A stretch of 23,494 nucleotides of DNA from an uncultured Muribaculaceae bacterium. GTDB lineage: Bacteria > Bacteroidota > Bacteroidia > Bacteroidales > Muribaculaceae. A model generated the notes under the pieces. It searched no databases. It was not told the DNA's origin and worked only from the letters and a program-made list of their open reading frames with translations. Positions within the stretch are counted from its first letter, which is position 1; every line of letters starts with the position of its first letter. The translations under genes were made by a program, and so were the position numbers. This document shows positions 7,085-14,948 of the stretch, piece by piece. The stretch lies in assembly GCA_910588035.1 (NCBI GenBank), contig CAJUPY010000030.1:1-23494 (forward strand), written 5' to 3'.

Positions 7085-10000
7085 TTATTGCGCCTCGTTT
7101 ACAAGATGCGACACATCGAAACCTCCCTTCTCGAGCTTTTCCGACAAGGCGTCGATGTCACCTCCTCCTTCATAAAATTCCTGGATCAATCCGAGCAGGT
7201 AGGTCGGTGCATATTTGTCGATGCGCGACAGTGAGGCATATCTCCATGGGGTTCTTTTAAGAGTCGTGACATACCTGTCATATTCGGCATAGTTCATGAT
7301 CTCATTTTCAAGAATGTCGAGTCCTTTCTGTTTTATGGCATCATCTTTGAGCTGCGCTCCGAGTCTGACATAGACCTCGCCGAGCTGCTGACCGATCTGG
7401 AACCCGTAGGGCGATGCCTCACGCGGCAGCTTCTCCTCGATCAGATCGACAGTAGCCAGAGCCTTGGCAAAACGGTCGTCAGCAAAAGCTATAGCGATGG
7501 AGTCTGTCGTTGTCTCCTCGCCATCGCCGACATAGAGCGCACCGATACCCTCGTTGTAGAGAGCCGTCGCCAGATCAAGCAACGCGCTGCGGTGGGTTGT
7601 CACCATGCGTGCGGTGGTCTCATCGAGATAGAGGGGCTTACCCTTGGCCACAGCTTCGGGAATTCCTCCCCATTTAAACTTCGTCGTCACATTCTCAAAC
7701 ATGCGGTCAGTGTCAACGCCGGTAGAATTATAGCCATTGAGAACTGGTGTCACCTGATGTGCCAGCCCCGACTGCCTCATGTAGGGCGACAGGCCGAGAT
7801 AGTATGTTTCGGGCACCGTCATAGCGAAGTAGATCGGGCGGTTCCAACCGTTTTTCACACTTGTCGCAAGCATGTCGAGCGAAAGCACCTTGCTGAGCGA
7901 CGCGCCCTGCTCACCCTCTGTCTCCGGATCATTCAGCAGATCGACAACTATTCTGCTTTCAGCAGCCGCAGCCTCGTCGGGACTGATCACCCCGGCCTCG
8001 ACCGCTTTGTTGACATCGACAGGGATATACATGTTGGTATATTTCCATATCGAGCCTTCTTCCGCTTTCTCTGGTGCGTTCTTATAGAGATCGGCCAACG
8101 AGGTCAGCGCCTCGACAGGATTTGCCGTCAGAGTCGTGTCGTTCAGGTAGTAATTATATTGCAGACGATCGTAGCCGTAATCGGCCGGAGTGGCGAGCAT
8201 GTCGATAGCCATACCTCCGTCGGTCGGCATCTGCATCTGGTTGGCATACCAGTCGGTTGTCAGGTAAGAAAGATTGACCACCCTCACGTCGGGACGGTAG
8301 TTCTCAACCTCCTGTGCATACCAGAGCGGGAACGTGTCGTTGTCTCCGTTGGTGAAAATGATGGCATTTGGAGCGAGACTCGACAGATAGTTCATGCCGA
8401 AATCACGCGCCGTGAAGCGTCCGGAACGATCGTGATCGTCCCATGTCTGAGAAACCATCTGCAGCGGAACGGCAATGCCGATGACCGCCGCCACGCAAGC
8501 TCCGGTCAGCTCCACCGAATTTCGCTGACGTTCTGTTTTTTTCTTGTCGGCAAACGACTTGACGATAGCCGCAATTGCCGCTACTCCCATTCCGACCCAG
8601 ATAGAGAAGGCATAGAACGAACCGGCAAAAGCATAATCGCGCTCACGCGGTTGCAACGGAGGCTGGTTGAGGTAAAGCACAATGGCGATTCCGGTCATGA
8701 AGAAGAGGAAGAAGATGACCCAGAATTGCTCGATGCCGCGTTTGGAATAGAATGCCTGCCATAGCAGACCGATCACCCCGAGCAGCAACGGCAGCATGTA
8801 GAAGACATTATGTCCACGGTTACCCTCGCCCATTTCGCGCGGCAACAAAGACTGATCGCCGAGACGGGCGTTATCCAGCACCGGAATTCCGGTTATCCAG
8901 TTGCCGCGGTTGGCCTCACCGTTGCCCTGCAGATCATTCTGACGGCCTGCAAAGTTCCACATGAAATAACGCCAATACATGTGAGTCAACTGATAGGTCA
9001 CAAAATAGCGCATGTTTTGTGCGAAAGAGGGGAATCTGACCTGACGGGTGTAATCTCTCATGACCTCACCGTCGGCAGTGCGGTAGGGAGCGGCCTCTCG
9101 CGTATCGAGTCCGTCGGGAGTCTCGCCTATCCATTCAAGATAGGCCTTCGGGTGATCTCCGGCACGACTGTACATGCGCGGGAACACTGTTGTCGGAGTC
9201 CAGTTATAGCTGTCTTTTGTTCCGGTCTGAACATATTCGTCGCGTTCAGTACCATCAGTCTTCACTTTCTTGCTGTAGATCGCATGACCTTTGTTAACCA
9301 TAGGCATGGTATAGCCTGCATCATCAACCTCATAGACAGGAAGCGATGTGAACTGCTGTCCGAAAAGCAGAGGCGATTCACCGTATTGCTCACGGTTGAG
9401 ATAAGACCCGAGTGCAAACACATTGTCGGGAGAGTTCTGGTTCATAGGCGGATTGGCGGCCGATCTGATAAGGAGCAGGGCATAGCTTGAATATCCGGCG
9501 AAAATCACCATCACGCTCAGAACTCCGATGTTCAGTATCCTGACCGGAAGCTTTCGCGTTCTGAAGATCCAGAGGGCGAAGACTCCTATGATTATAACCG
9601 GAATCCACAGAGAGTCACCAATGAACGGTATTCCCGACAAGACAAGCGTGGTCAGTACCGACCACCTGATTGCCCTGGCACTATCCTGACGATAGAGCGA
9701 TCTGACACACCAGACCATCGAAGCGACAAGAATGACCGCATAGAAGAGCACTCCTATATTATAACTCATGTGGAACACATTGACAAACAACAGTTCGAAA
9801 TATTGCGCCACCTCGATGAAACCCGGAACAAGGCCGAACAGTATCACGGCGACAATTGCGAACGAGATCGCCAGAGACAGCAATGAGCCTCGTGCGGTAG
9901 TGTCCTTGAACTTACGGTAATAGACGACAAGAACAATGGCCGGAATACAGAGCAGGTTGAGCAAATGGACAGCTATCGAGATGCCTATGATATAGGCTAT

Positions 10001-10543
10001 CAAGATCAGGTAACGGTCACTGTGGGGCTGATCGGCACGGTTCTCCCATTTCAAGATGAGCCAGAAGACCAACGCCGTACAGAACGACGAGAATGCATAA
10101 ACCTCACCCTCGACCGCAGAAAACCAGAAGGTGTCACTCCACGTGTAGACAAGGGCTCCACACAGGCCCGATCCCATAATCGCTATGAGCTGTGGAACAG
10201 TGACTTCTTTGGCATCGTCTGCCACAAGAAGCCGTTTGACAAGATGCGTGACTGTCCAGAACAGTAGCAGAATGGTCGCCGCGCTCAGCAAAGCCGACAT
10301 CGAGTTGACCATCATCGCAGCCTTGGTCATGTCGCCGAATGCGAAGTTCACGAAAAATCTCGCGGCCAACATGAAGATCGGGTTACCCGGCGGGTGGCCG
10401 ACTTCAAGTTTGGCACCTTGTGATATGAATTCTGGACAATCCCAGAAGCTCGCGGTCGGTTCGATCGTCATCAGATAGGTGACGGCGGCTACCAGAAAGC
10501 AGAACCAGCCGAGTGTGTTGTTGATGATGTTGTAGCGTTTCAT
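7085..10543 (-). CDS. DUF2723 / glycosyltransferase family 117 membrane protein
   Basis: This 1152-residue protein matches the DUF2723 family, whose human relative TMEM260 is a protein O-mannosyltransferase. By analogy it would move a sugar from a lipid donor to proteins or glycans on the periplasmic side, but the substrate in Bacteroidota is not established by this sequence. The first helix (about 11-27) is followed by FWDCPEFI with acidic D35 and E38, placed like the catalytic acidic residues of GT-C enzymes, and by VGHPPGNP. Many hydrophobic helices fill roughly residues 80-365 and 590-710, with the conserved PPLQPRERDYAFAGSF stretch between helices. A soluble C-terminal half follows, including FTNGDNDTFPLWYAQE. 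It lies 17 nt after the LRR gene and 8 nt before the deacetylase gene. Confidence 0.9.
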   Translation of the reverse strand: MKRYNIINNTLGWFCFLVAAVTYLMTIEPTASFWDCPEFISQGAKLEVGHPPGNPIFMLAARFFVNFAFGDMTKAAMMVNSMSALLSAATILLLFWTVTHLVKRLLVADDAKEVTVPQLIAIMGSGLCGALVYTWSDTFWFSAVEGEVYAFSSFCTALVFWLILKWENRADQPHSDRYLILIAYIIGISIAVHLLNLLCIPAIVLVVYYRKFKDTTARGSLLSLAISFAIVAVILFGLVPGFIEVAQYFELLFVNVFHMSYNIGVLFYAVILVASMVWCVRSLYRQDSARAIRWSVLTTLVLSGIPFIGDSLWIPVIIIGVFALWIFRTRKLPVRILNIGVLSVMVIFAGYSSYALLLIRSAANPPMNQNSPDNVFALGSYLNREQYGESPLLFGQQFTSLPVYEVDDAGYTMPMVNKGHAIYSKKVKTDGTERDEYVQTGTKDSYNWTPTTVFPRMYSRAGDHPKAYLEWIGETPDGLDTREAAPYRTADGEVMRDYTRQVRFPSFAQNMRYFVTYQLTHMYWRYFMWNFAGRQNDLQGNGEANRGNWITGIPVLDNARLGDQSLLPREMGEGNRGHNVFYMLPLLLGVIGLLWQAFYSKRGIEQFWVIFFLFFMTGIAIVLYLNQPPLQPRERDYAFAGSFYAFSIWVGMGVAAIAAIVKSFADKKKTERQRNSVELTGACVAAVIGIAVPLQMVSQTWDDHDRSGRFTARDFGMNYLSSLAPNAIIFTNGDNDTFPLWYAQEVENYRPDVRVVNLSYLTTDWYANQMQMPTDGGMAIDMLATPADYGYDRLQYNYYLNDTTLTANPVEALTSLADLYKNAPEKAEEGSIWKYTNMYIPVDVNKAVEAGVISPDEAAAAESRIVVDLLNDPETEGEQGASLSKVLSLDMLATSVKNGWNRPIYFAMTVPETYYLGLSPYMRQSGLAHQVTPVLNGYNSTGVDTDRMFENVTTKFKWGGIPEAVAKGKPLYLDETTARMVTTHRSALLDLATALYNEGIGALYVGDGEETTTDSIAIAFADDRFAKALATVDLIEEKLPREASPYGFQIGQQLGEVYVRLGAQLKDDAIKQKGLDILENEIMNYAEYDRYVTTLKRTPWRYASLSRIDKYAPTYLLGLIQEFYEGGGDIDALSEKLEKGGFDVSHLVNEAQ

Positions 10544-10560
10544 CTTAAAACTTGTTATGT

Positions 10561-11973
10561 TTATCTTCGGGCAAGCTTCAGGCCTGTGATCGAGCCGTCG
10601 GCAAGCGTTATTTTCACAATATATAGACTGCAGAGCCAGTCGGAAGTATCGATCACGACATCGTTAGCTGCCGGACTGACCATGACATATCGCCGGCCCG
10701 ACGAGTCGTAGAGACACACATTGTCAATCTCAACCGTGGATTTTATCAAGAGATCATAGCCGCTGAAACGGGCGGAGACTTCAGAGGCGGCAACGTCTGG
10801 GTTGACCTGATCTATGCCCGAGACGCCGACGATATCAAATTCGCGCCACTGGTCCGCTTCCTTGAACATGTCTGTCATATCGTTATTGACCTTAAGCCTT
10901 ACCGACGGGACCGAAACGCCGCTCCACACCGTATTTCCCAACGACGGCACCATAGTCAGTGTCGATGCGTCGATCTCAACAAGTGAGTTCATCTTGCCCA
11001 TGGCATCATCTCCGATGTAAATAAGAGATGAAGGCAACGTCAGCCGGTTAACCGATCCCGACGAGGCCATTGCGTAGTTTCCGATTGATGTCACCTGATC
11101 ACCCACCTCGATCGACTCAAGAGCCTGGCAACCGAGGAGCATGCTTTGCGGAATGTCAGCGAGAGTTTCGGGCAACCTGACCGACACAAGTGAGCCACAG
11201 CGTTCAAACGCGCTTTCGCCAATGACGGCAATGCTTTCAGCAAGCGACAGATCAAGTTCTTTCAGACCCGAGCCGGCAAATGCCCCGCGGCCTATCGACC
11301 TCAGGTTTTCATCGAAACCAAACGACGACAGCGAGCGGCACCATGTGAACGCGTTGTCTCCAATCACCGCCACAGGCACGCCGAGACTTACACCTGTGAG
11401 ATTGATACAGCCCCGAAACAGATCTGATGGCAGCTCCTGCTGCGACAGTGATGCCAAGGTCAACCCGGTGCAATCTTTGAATGCCCCCCGGCCAAGATCG
11501 GCAACCGAAGGCGGAACGGTGATTCTCTCAATTTTCGAACCTTCAAACGCAAAGTCACCCACCGACACCACCGTGAGGGGAATCTGCACCGTCGCGAGCG
11601 ATGTGGCGGCAAGCGAACCTGCGCCAAGTTTTCTCAATCCCTCAGGCAATGCTATTGAGGTCAGGTTCATGCCGAAAAGGGCGAATTCGGGCAACTCATC
11701 AGCCGGCGAGAACTTGCGTCCGGTAGCGAGCGGCGGTCCCTGATATGCCACGATCGACACACCCGACAAATCGAGCACCGTAAGATTTTCAAGATCAGTT
11801 CTGATATAATCGAAATCTGACGCATCAAGCGTTCCCTTGATTGTCAGCGTTTTGACATCGGTGCCGTCTCCAACCGCCTCATGAAGCCGCCCGGCTGACG
11901 CTGCAACGTCAAGCCCCAAAGCCCTCAATGAAAACAGGGCCACGAAGACAATCGTGATAATGGTTTGCTTCAT
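10561..11973 (-). CDS. BspA-like leucine-rich repeat protein, probably exported by the type IX system
   Basis: This 470-residue protein begins with a clear signal peptide, MKQTIITIVFVALFSLRALG. Residues from about 60 to 370 form repeats of the BspA/LRR_5 type, spaced about 22-24 residues, with copies such as VGDFAFEGSKIERITVP, IGDNAFTWCRSL and IGNYAMASSGSVNRLTLP. Such repeats form a curved solenoid and often serve in adhesion or binding. The last 65 residues contain VCLYDSSGRR, VIDTSDW, LYIVKITLADG and a basic end (LARR), resembling the type A C-terminal domain recognised by the type IX secretion system, although the usual Gly before the YIV strand is absent. It is the first gene of the unit leading to the GT117 gene and may be surface exposed. 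Confidence 0.85.
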   Translation of the reverse strand: MKQTIITIVFVALFSLRALGLDVAASAGRLHEAVGDGTDVKTLTIKGTLDASDFDYIRTDLENLTVLDLSGVSIVAYQGPPLATGRKFSPADELPEFALFGMNLTSIALPEGLRKLGAGSLAATSLATVQIPLTVVSVGDFAFEGSKIERITVPPSVADLGRGAFKDCTGLTLASLSQQELPSDLFRGCINLTGVSLGVPVAVIGDNAFTWCRSLSSFGFDENLRSIGRGAFAGSGLKELDLSLAESIAVIGESAFERCGSLVSVRLPETLADIPQSMLLGCQALESIEVGDQVTSIGNYAMASSGSVNRLTLPSSLIYIGDDAMGKMNSLVEIDASTLTMVPSLGNTVWSGVSVPSVRLKVNNDMTDMFKEADQWREFDIVGVSGIDQVNPDVAASEVSARFSGYDLLIKSTVEIDNVCLYDSSGRRYVMVSPAANDVVIDTSDWLCSLYIVKITLADGSITGLKLARR

Positions 11974-11998
11974 TTCGTGTCGTTTACAAGATTAGCTA

Positions 11999-12016
11999 AA
12001 GGCCACCTATGGCCTT
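11999..12016 (-). repeat. Perfect 7-bp inverted repeat in the leader of the LRR operon
   Basis: AAGGCCA (11999-12005) and TGGCCTT (12010-12016) form a perfect stem with a 4-base loop. It lies between the -7 element at 12025-12032 and the LRR start at 11973, so it would sit at the very 5' end of that mRNA. It could stabilise the message or bind a regulator. No U-run follows in either direction, so it does not look like a terminator. Confidence 0.55.
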
Positions 12017-12024
12017 AAAACATG

Positions 12025-12032
12025 CAAAGTTA
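12025..12032 (-). promoter_or_regulatory. Probable -7 element for the LRR / GT117 / deacetylase / queG unit
   Basis: The minus strand reads TAACTTTG (plus CAAAGTTA), a full match to TAnnTTTG. I see no good TTTG at the expected -33 distance, so the call rests on the -7 element and its place about 50 nt ahead of the start codon. Transcription would begin near 12018. It is divergent from the argF' promoter about 65 nt away. Confidence 0.55.
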
Positions 12033-12096
12033 CTTACTTTTTGCGAAATAAGCTTAATTCCACTCTCATTATTATATATTTTTAAGCCAAAAGCCC

Positions 12097-12104
12097 TACC
12101 TTTG
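12097..12104 (+). promoter_or_regulatory. Probable -7 element for argF'
   Basis: TACCTTTG is followed by GCAAAAG, a form common just ahead of Bacteroidales genes. The -33 region is A/T-rich without a clear TTTG. Transcription would begin near 12111, leaving a short A-rich leader of about 20 nt before the ATG at 12131. No ARG-box operator could be identified with confidence. Confidence 0.65.
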
Positions 12105-12130
12105 CAAAAGAAAACAAACCAACAATCCAA

Positions 12131-13084
12131 ATGAGAAATTTCACTAACGTCAGCGACATAGGCGACCTGAAGGCAGCCGTCGCCGAAGCCATGCAGGTAA
12201 AAGCCGACAGGTTTGCGTTCTCAGAGCTCGGACGCAACAGAACATTGTTGATGATCTTCTTCAACTCATCGCTCAGAACGCGTCTCAGCACACAGAAGGC
12301 GGCGATGAATCTCGGAATGAACACAATCGTGCTCGATGTCAACCAAGGTGCGTGGAAACTTGAGACCGAGCGTGGTGTGATCATGGACGGAGACAAACCT
12401 GAACACCTTCTTGAAGCGGTTCCCGTCATGGGTTGCTACTGCGACGTGATCGGAGTGCGCTCGTTCGCCCGATTTGAGAACAAAGCCGACGACTATGGAG
12501 AAAAAATACTGAATCAGTTCATTGAACACTCCGGACGCCCCGTTTTCTCAATGGAAGCCGCCACACGCCACCCCCTTCAGTCATTTGCCGACCTGATCAC
12601 GATAGAGGAATACAAGACCAAGGAACGTCCGAAAGTCGTGATGACGTGGGCACCTCACCCCAAATCTCTGCCGCAAGCGGTCCCCAACTCATTTGCCGAA
12701 TGGATGAATGCCACCGACTATGATTTCGTGATAGCCAACCCCGAAGGCTACGACCTGTCGCCGGAGTTTGTCGGAAAAGCACGTGTGACACACAATCAAG
12801 ACGAGGCACTTGCAGGCGCAGACTTCGTCTATGCCAAAAACTGGAGTGCCTTTGAAGACCCGAACTATGGCAAGGTGATCTCCACAGACCGTTCGTGGAC
12901 CGTCACAGCAGAGAAAATGGCACTCACCGACAACGCCTACTTCATGCACTGTCTGCCCGTGCGCCGAAACATGATCGTCAGCGACGATGTCATCGAAAGT
13001 CCGCGTTCACTTGTAATTCCGGAAGCCGCCAACCGCGAGATTTCAGCCCAGGTAGTGCTCAAACGCATTCTTGAATCACTCTGA
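12131..13084 (+). CDS. argF': N-succinylornithine carbamoyltransferase
   Basis: This enzyme moves the carbamoyl group from carbamoyl phosphate to N-succinyl-L-ornithine, a step of arginine synthesis in Bacteroidota that keeps the amino group blocked. The protein has 317 residues, the normal length. The carbamoyl-phosphate loop is SSLRTR at 46-51, and HCLPVRR lies at 273-279. The loop EAATRHPLQSFADL also fits the family. In Bacteroides fragilis, Pro90 gives succinyl preference, whereas the related acetylornithine enzyme of Xanthomonas has Glu. Here the segment DGDKPEHLLEA places Pro at residue 90, so succinylornithine is the favoured substrate. It stands alone, with a promoter before it and a terminator after it and no other arginine gene adjacent. 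Confidence 0.95.
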   Translation: MRNFTNVSDIGDLKAAVAEAMQVKADRFAFSELGRNRTLLMIFFNSSLRTRLSTQKAAMNLGMNTIVLDVNQGAWKLETERGVIMDGDKPEHLLEAVPVMGCYCDVIGVRSFARFENKADDYGEKILNQFIEHSGRPVFSMEAATRHPLQSFADLITIEEYKTKERPKVVMTWAPHPKSLPQAVPNSFAEWMNATDYDFVIANPEGYDLSPEFVGKARVTHNQDEALAGADFVYAKNWSAFEDPNYGKVISTDRSWTVTAEKMALTDNAYFMHCLPVRRNMIVSDDVIESPRSLVIPEAANREISAQVVLKRILESL

Positions 13085-13102
13085 CACCGACAATATACGA
13101 CC

Positions 13103-13147
13103 GTGCGGGCCAGACACCTCATGTTTGTCTGACCCGCATTTGTTTTT
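13103..13147 (+). terminator. Intrinsic terminator after argF'
   Basis: GCGGGCCAGACA (13105-13116) pairs with TGTCTGACCCGC (13126-13137), a 12-bp stem with one C/A mismatch and a 9-nt loop. A T-rich tract, TTTGTTTTT, follows from 13139. It begins about 20 nt after the stop codon, separating argF' from the protease gene. Confidence 0.85.
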
Positions 13148-13204
13148 GGCACAACTTTTGCACTGGCCAAAGTGTTTAAAATATATTAATAATGAATTAT
13201 GGCA

Positions 13205-13234
13205 ATTGTTTTTCACAATAAAGTGTTAACTTTG
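13205..13234 (+). promoter_or_regulatory. Bacteroidota-type promoter for the S41 protease-mfd unit
   Basis: TAACTTTG at 13227-13234 is a full -7 match. ATTG at 13205-13208 may serve as the -33 element, with an 18-base spacer, slightly short and one base off TTTG. Transcription would begin near 13241, giving a leader of about 40 nt. Confidence 0.65.
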
Positions 13235-13280
13235 TTAATTCATTATCATCATAACATCAAACCCGCCCATTCCGTTCCAC

Positions 13281-14948
13281 ATGAAAAAAATATTATTTTT
13301 CGCACTCTCAGTGTTGCTGCTGTCTTCGTTCGCCGCTTCGACGGCAGCGACCCGCAGTCCAAAAGAAGCTGTCAGCCGTAATCTCGACATTTTCTCCGCT
13401 ATCTACAAGGAGCTTCAGACTTCCTATGTCGACACCATCGATGCCGACAAGTCGATGCGCAACGCCATCGACGCGATGTTGAATGCGATCGACCCATACA
13501 CGGAATATATCTCAGAAGATGAACAAGATGACTTCATGACCATCTCCACCGGTGAGTATGGCGGCATCGGAGCATACATTTCAGAGCGCGACAACAAAGT
13601 CACATACATTTCGGAGCCCCAGGCCGGATCTCCGGCAATGAAAGCCGGCCTCAAAGCCGGAGACCGCATCATCAAGATTGACGGTGACACAATGGTCGGA
13701 CTGGGAAGCGCGAAAGTCAGAGAACGGCTCAAGGGTCAGGCCGGGACAAAATTTGAGATAACCGTCATGCGGCCCTACTCACCCGACGGAGATTCAATCA
13801 AGACTTTCACCGTGACACGCGAGAAGATCGAGATCAATCCTGTGCCCTATTACGGTGTTGCCCGAGGAGACATAGGCTACATCTCGCTGACCACGTTCAA
13901 TGAGAAAAGCGCGTCACAGGTGCGCGACGCGCTGATCGAACTGAAAAAAAATCCCGATGTCAAATCGATTGTCCTTGACCTGCGTGGCAATGGAGGAGGA
14001 CTGCTCGAAAGTGCTGTGAAGATTGTCGGGCTGTTCGTTCCGAAAGGCACCGAGGTGCTCAGAACACGCGGCAAAGGGCTGATCAACGAAAAAGTCTACA
14101 AGACAACCGACAAACCGGTCGACACCGAGATTCCACTCGTTGTCATGGTCGACGGAGGGTCGGCTTCGGCTTCTGAAATTGTGACCGGCGCGCTGCAGGA
14201 TCTCGACCGCGCCGTCATCGTAGGCAACCGTTCGTTTGGCAAAGGTCTCGTTCAGAGCACCCGCCAGATTCCATATCACGGTCTGCTCAAGGTGACCATA
14301 GCAAAATATTACATACCCTCGGGACGCCTGATTCAGGCTATTGACTACTCACGGCGAAACCCCGATGGCACCGTCGCCCGCATTCCCGACAGCCTGACGA
14401 CCGTCTTCCATACAGCTGCCGGACGTGAAGTGCGTGACGGTGGCGGCATCACGCCAGACATCAAAGTCACATATCCCGAAGGAAACCGCCTGGTTTTTAA
14501 TATCGTACGTGATCTTTGGGCTTTTGACTACGCCACTCGATATGCCGCCAACCACGACTCGATAGCCTCGCCGGACTCATTCACTGTGACCGACGAGATG
14601 TATGATGATTTCAAATCGTTCATCGATCCGAAAAAGCTCAACTACGATAAGGTCTGCGAGACAATGGTCGACCAGCTTGAGAAAGCTGCTGAAAGCGAGG
14701 GATACATGACCGATTCGGTCAAGACACAGATCAGCTCGCTCAAGAAATTGCTGCACCACAACCTCAACAAAGATCTCGACACCCGACGCACCGACATCGC
14801 CGACTATCTCGCGACAGAAATCGTGACCCGCTACTACAATCAGCCGGGAAGCATAGCCTACGGCCTGAGAAATGACATAGTCCTCGACAGCGTCGAGAAT
14901 ATGCTTGACACTCCGGGGCGTTACAAACAGATTCTTTCACCCCGTTAA
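13281..14948 (+). CDS. S41 family C-terminal processing peptidase (Ctp/Prc type)
   Basis: This 555-residue protease acts in the periplasm, where Ctp/Prc enzymes trim or degrade proteins from exposed C-termini. The start MKKILFFALSVLLLSSFAAS is a signal peptide. A PDZ domain spans about residues 90-170, with GGIGAYI and the substrate-loop region GLKAGDRIIKIDGD. The protease domain contains LDLRGNGGGLLE, the nucleophile S296 in GGSASASEI, and the general base K321 in SFGKGLVQ, the same 25-residue spacing as in E. coli Prc. The last 130 residues are a charged, helical region. The stop codon shares one base with the mfd start (TAATG), pointing to reinitiation and a shared transcript. Its target proteins cannot be told from sequence. 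Confidence 0.94.
   Translation: MKKILFFALSVLLLSSFAASTAATRSPKEAVSRNLDIFSAIYKELQTSYVDTIDADKSMRNAIDAMLNAIDPYTEYISEDEQDDFMTISTGEYGGIGAYISERDNKVTYISEPQAGSPAMKAGLKAGDRIIKIDGDTMVGLGSAKVRERLKGQAGTKFEITVMRPYSPDGDSIKTFTVTREKIEINPVPYYGVARGDIGYISLTTFNEKSASQVRDALIELKKNPDVKSIVLDLRGNGGGLLESAVKIVGLFVPKGTEVLRTRGKGLINEKVYKTTDKPVDTEIPLVVMVDGGSASASEIVTGALQDLDRAVIVGNRSFGKGLVQSTRQIPYHGLLKVTIAKYYIPSGRLIQAIDYSRRNPDGTVARIPDSLTTVFHTAAGREVRDGGGITPDIKVTYPEGNRLVFNIVRDLWAFDYATRYAANHDSIASPDSFTVTDEMYDDFKSFIDPKKLNYDKVCETMVDQLEKAAESEGYMTDSVKTQISSLKKLLHHNLNKDLDTRRTDIADYLATEIVTRYYNQPGSIAYGLRNDIVLDSVENMLDTPGRYKQILSPR

Noticed and set aside
7592..8764. Plus-strand open frame of 390 codons
   Set aside because: It lies wholly opposite the conserved GT117/DUF2723 gene, has no recognisable domain or promoter, and is rich in His, Arg and Cys as expected from an antisense shadow.
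11141..11743. Plus-strand open frame of 200 codons
   Set aside because: It is the reverse of the LRR repeats; Ser/Pro/Arg-rich low-complexity composition is typical of such a shadow.
10561..11973. Internalin-type adhesin or phage tail protein
   Set aside because: Repeat pattern and signal peptide fit BspA/LRR_5 proteins common in Bacteroidota; no phage gene is near.
13085..13280. Small gene between argF' and the S41 protease
   Set aside because: The open frame starting at 13199 runs into the protease signal peptide in another frame; the gap is explained by a terminator and a promoter.
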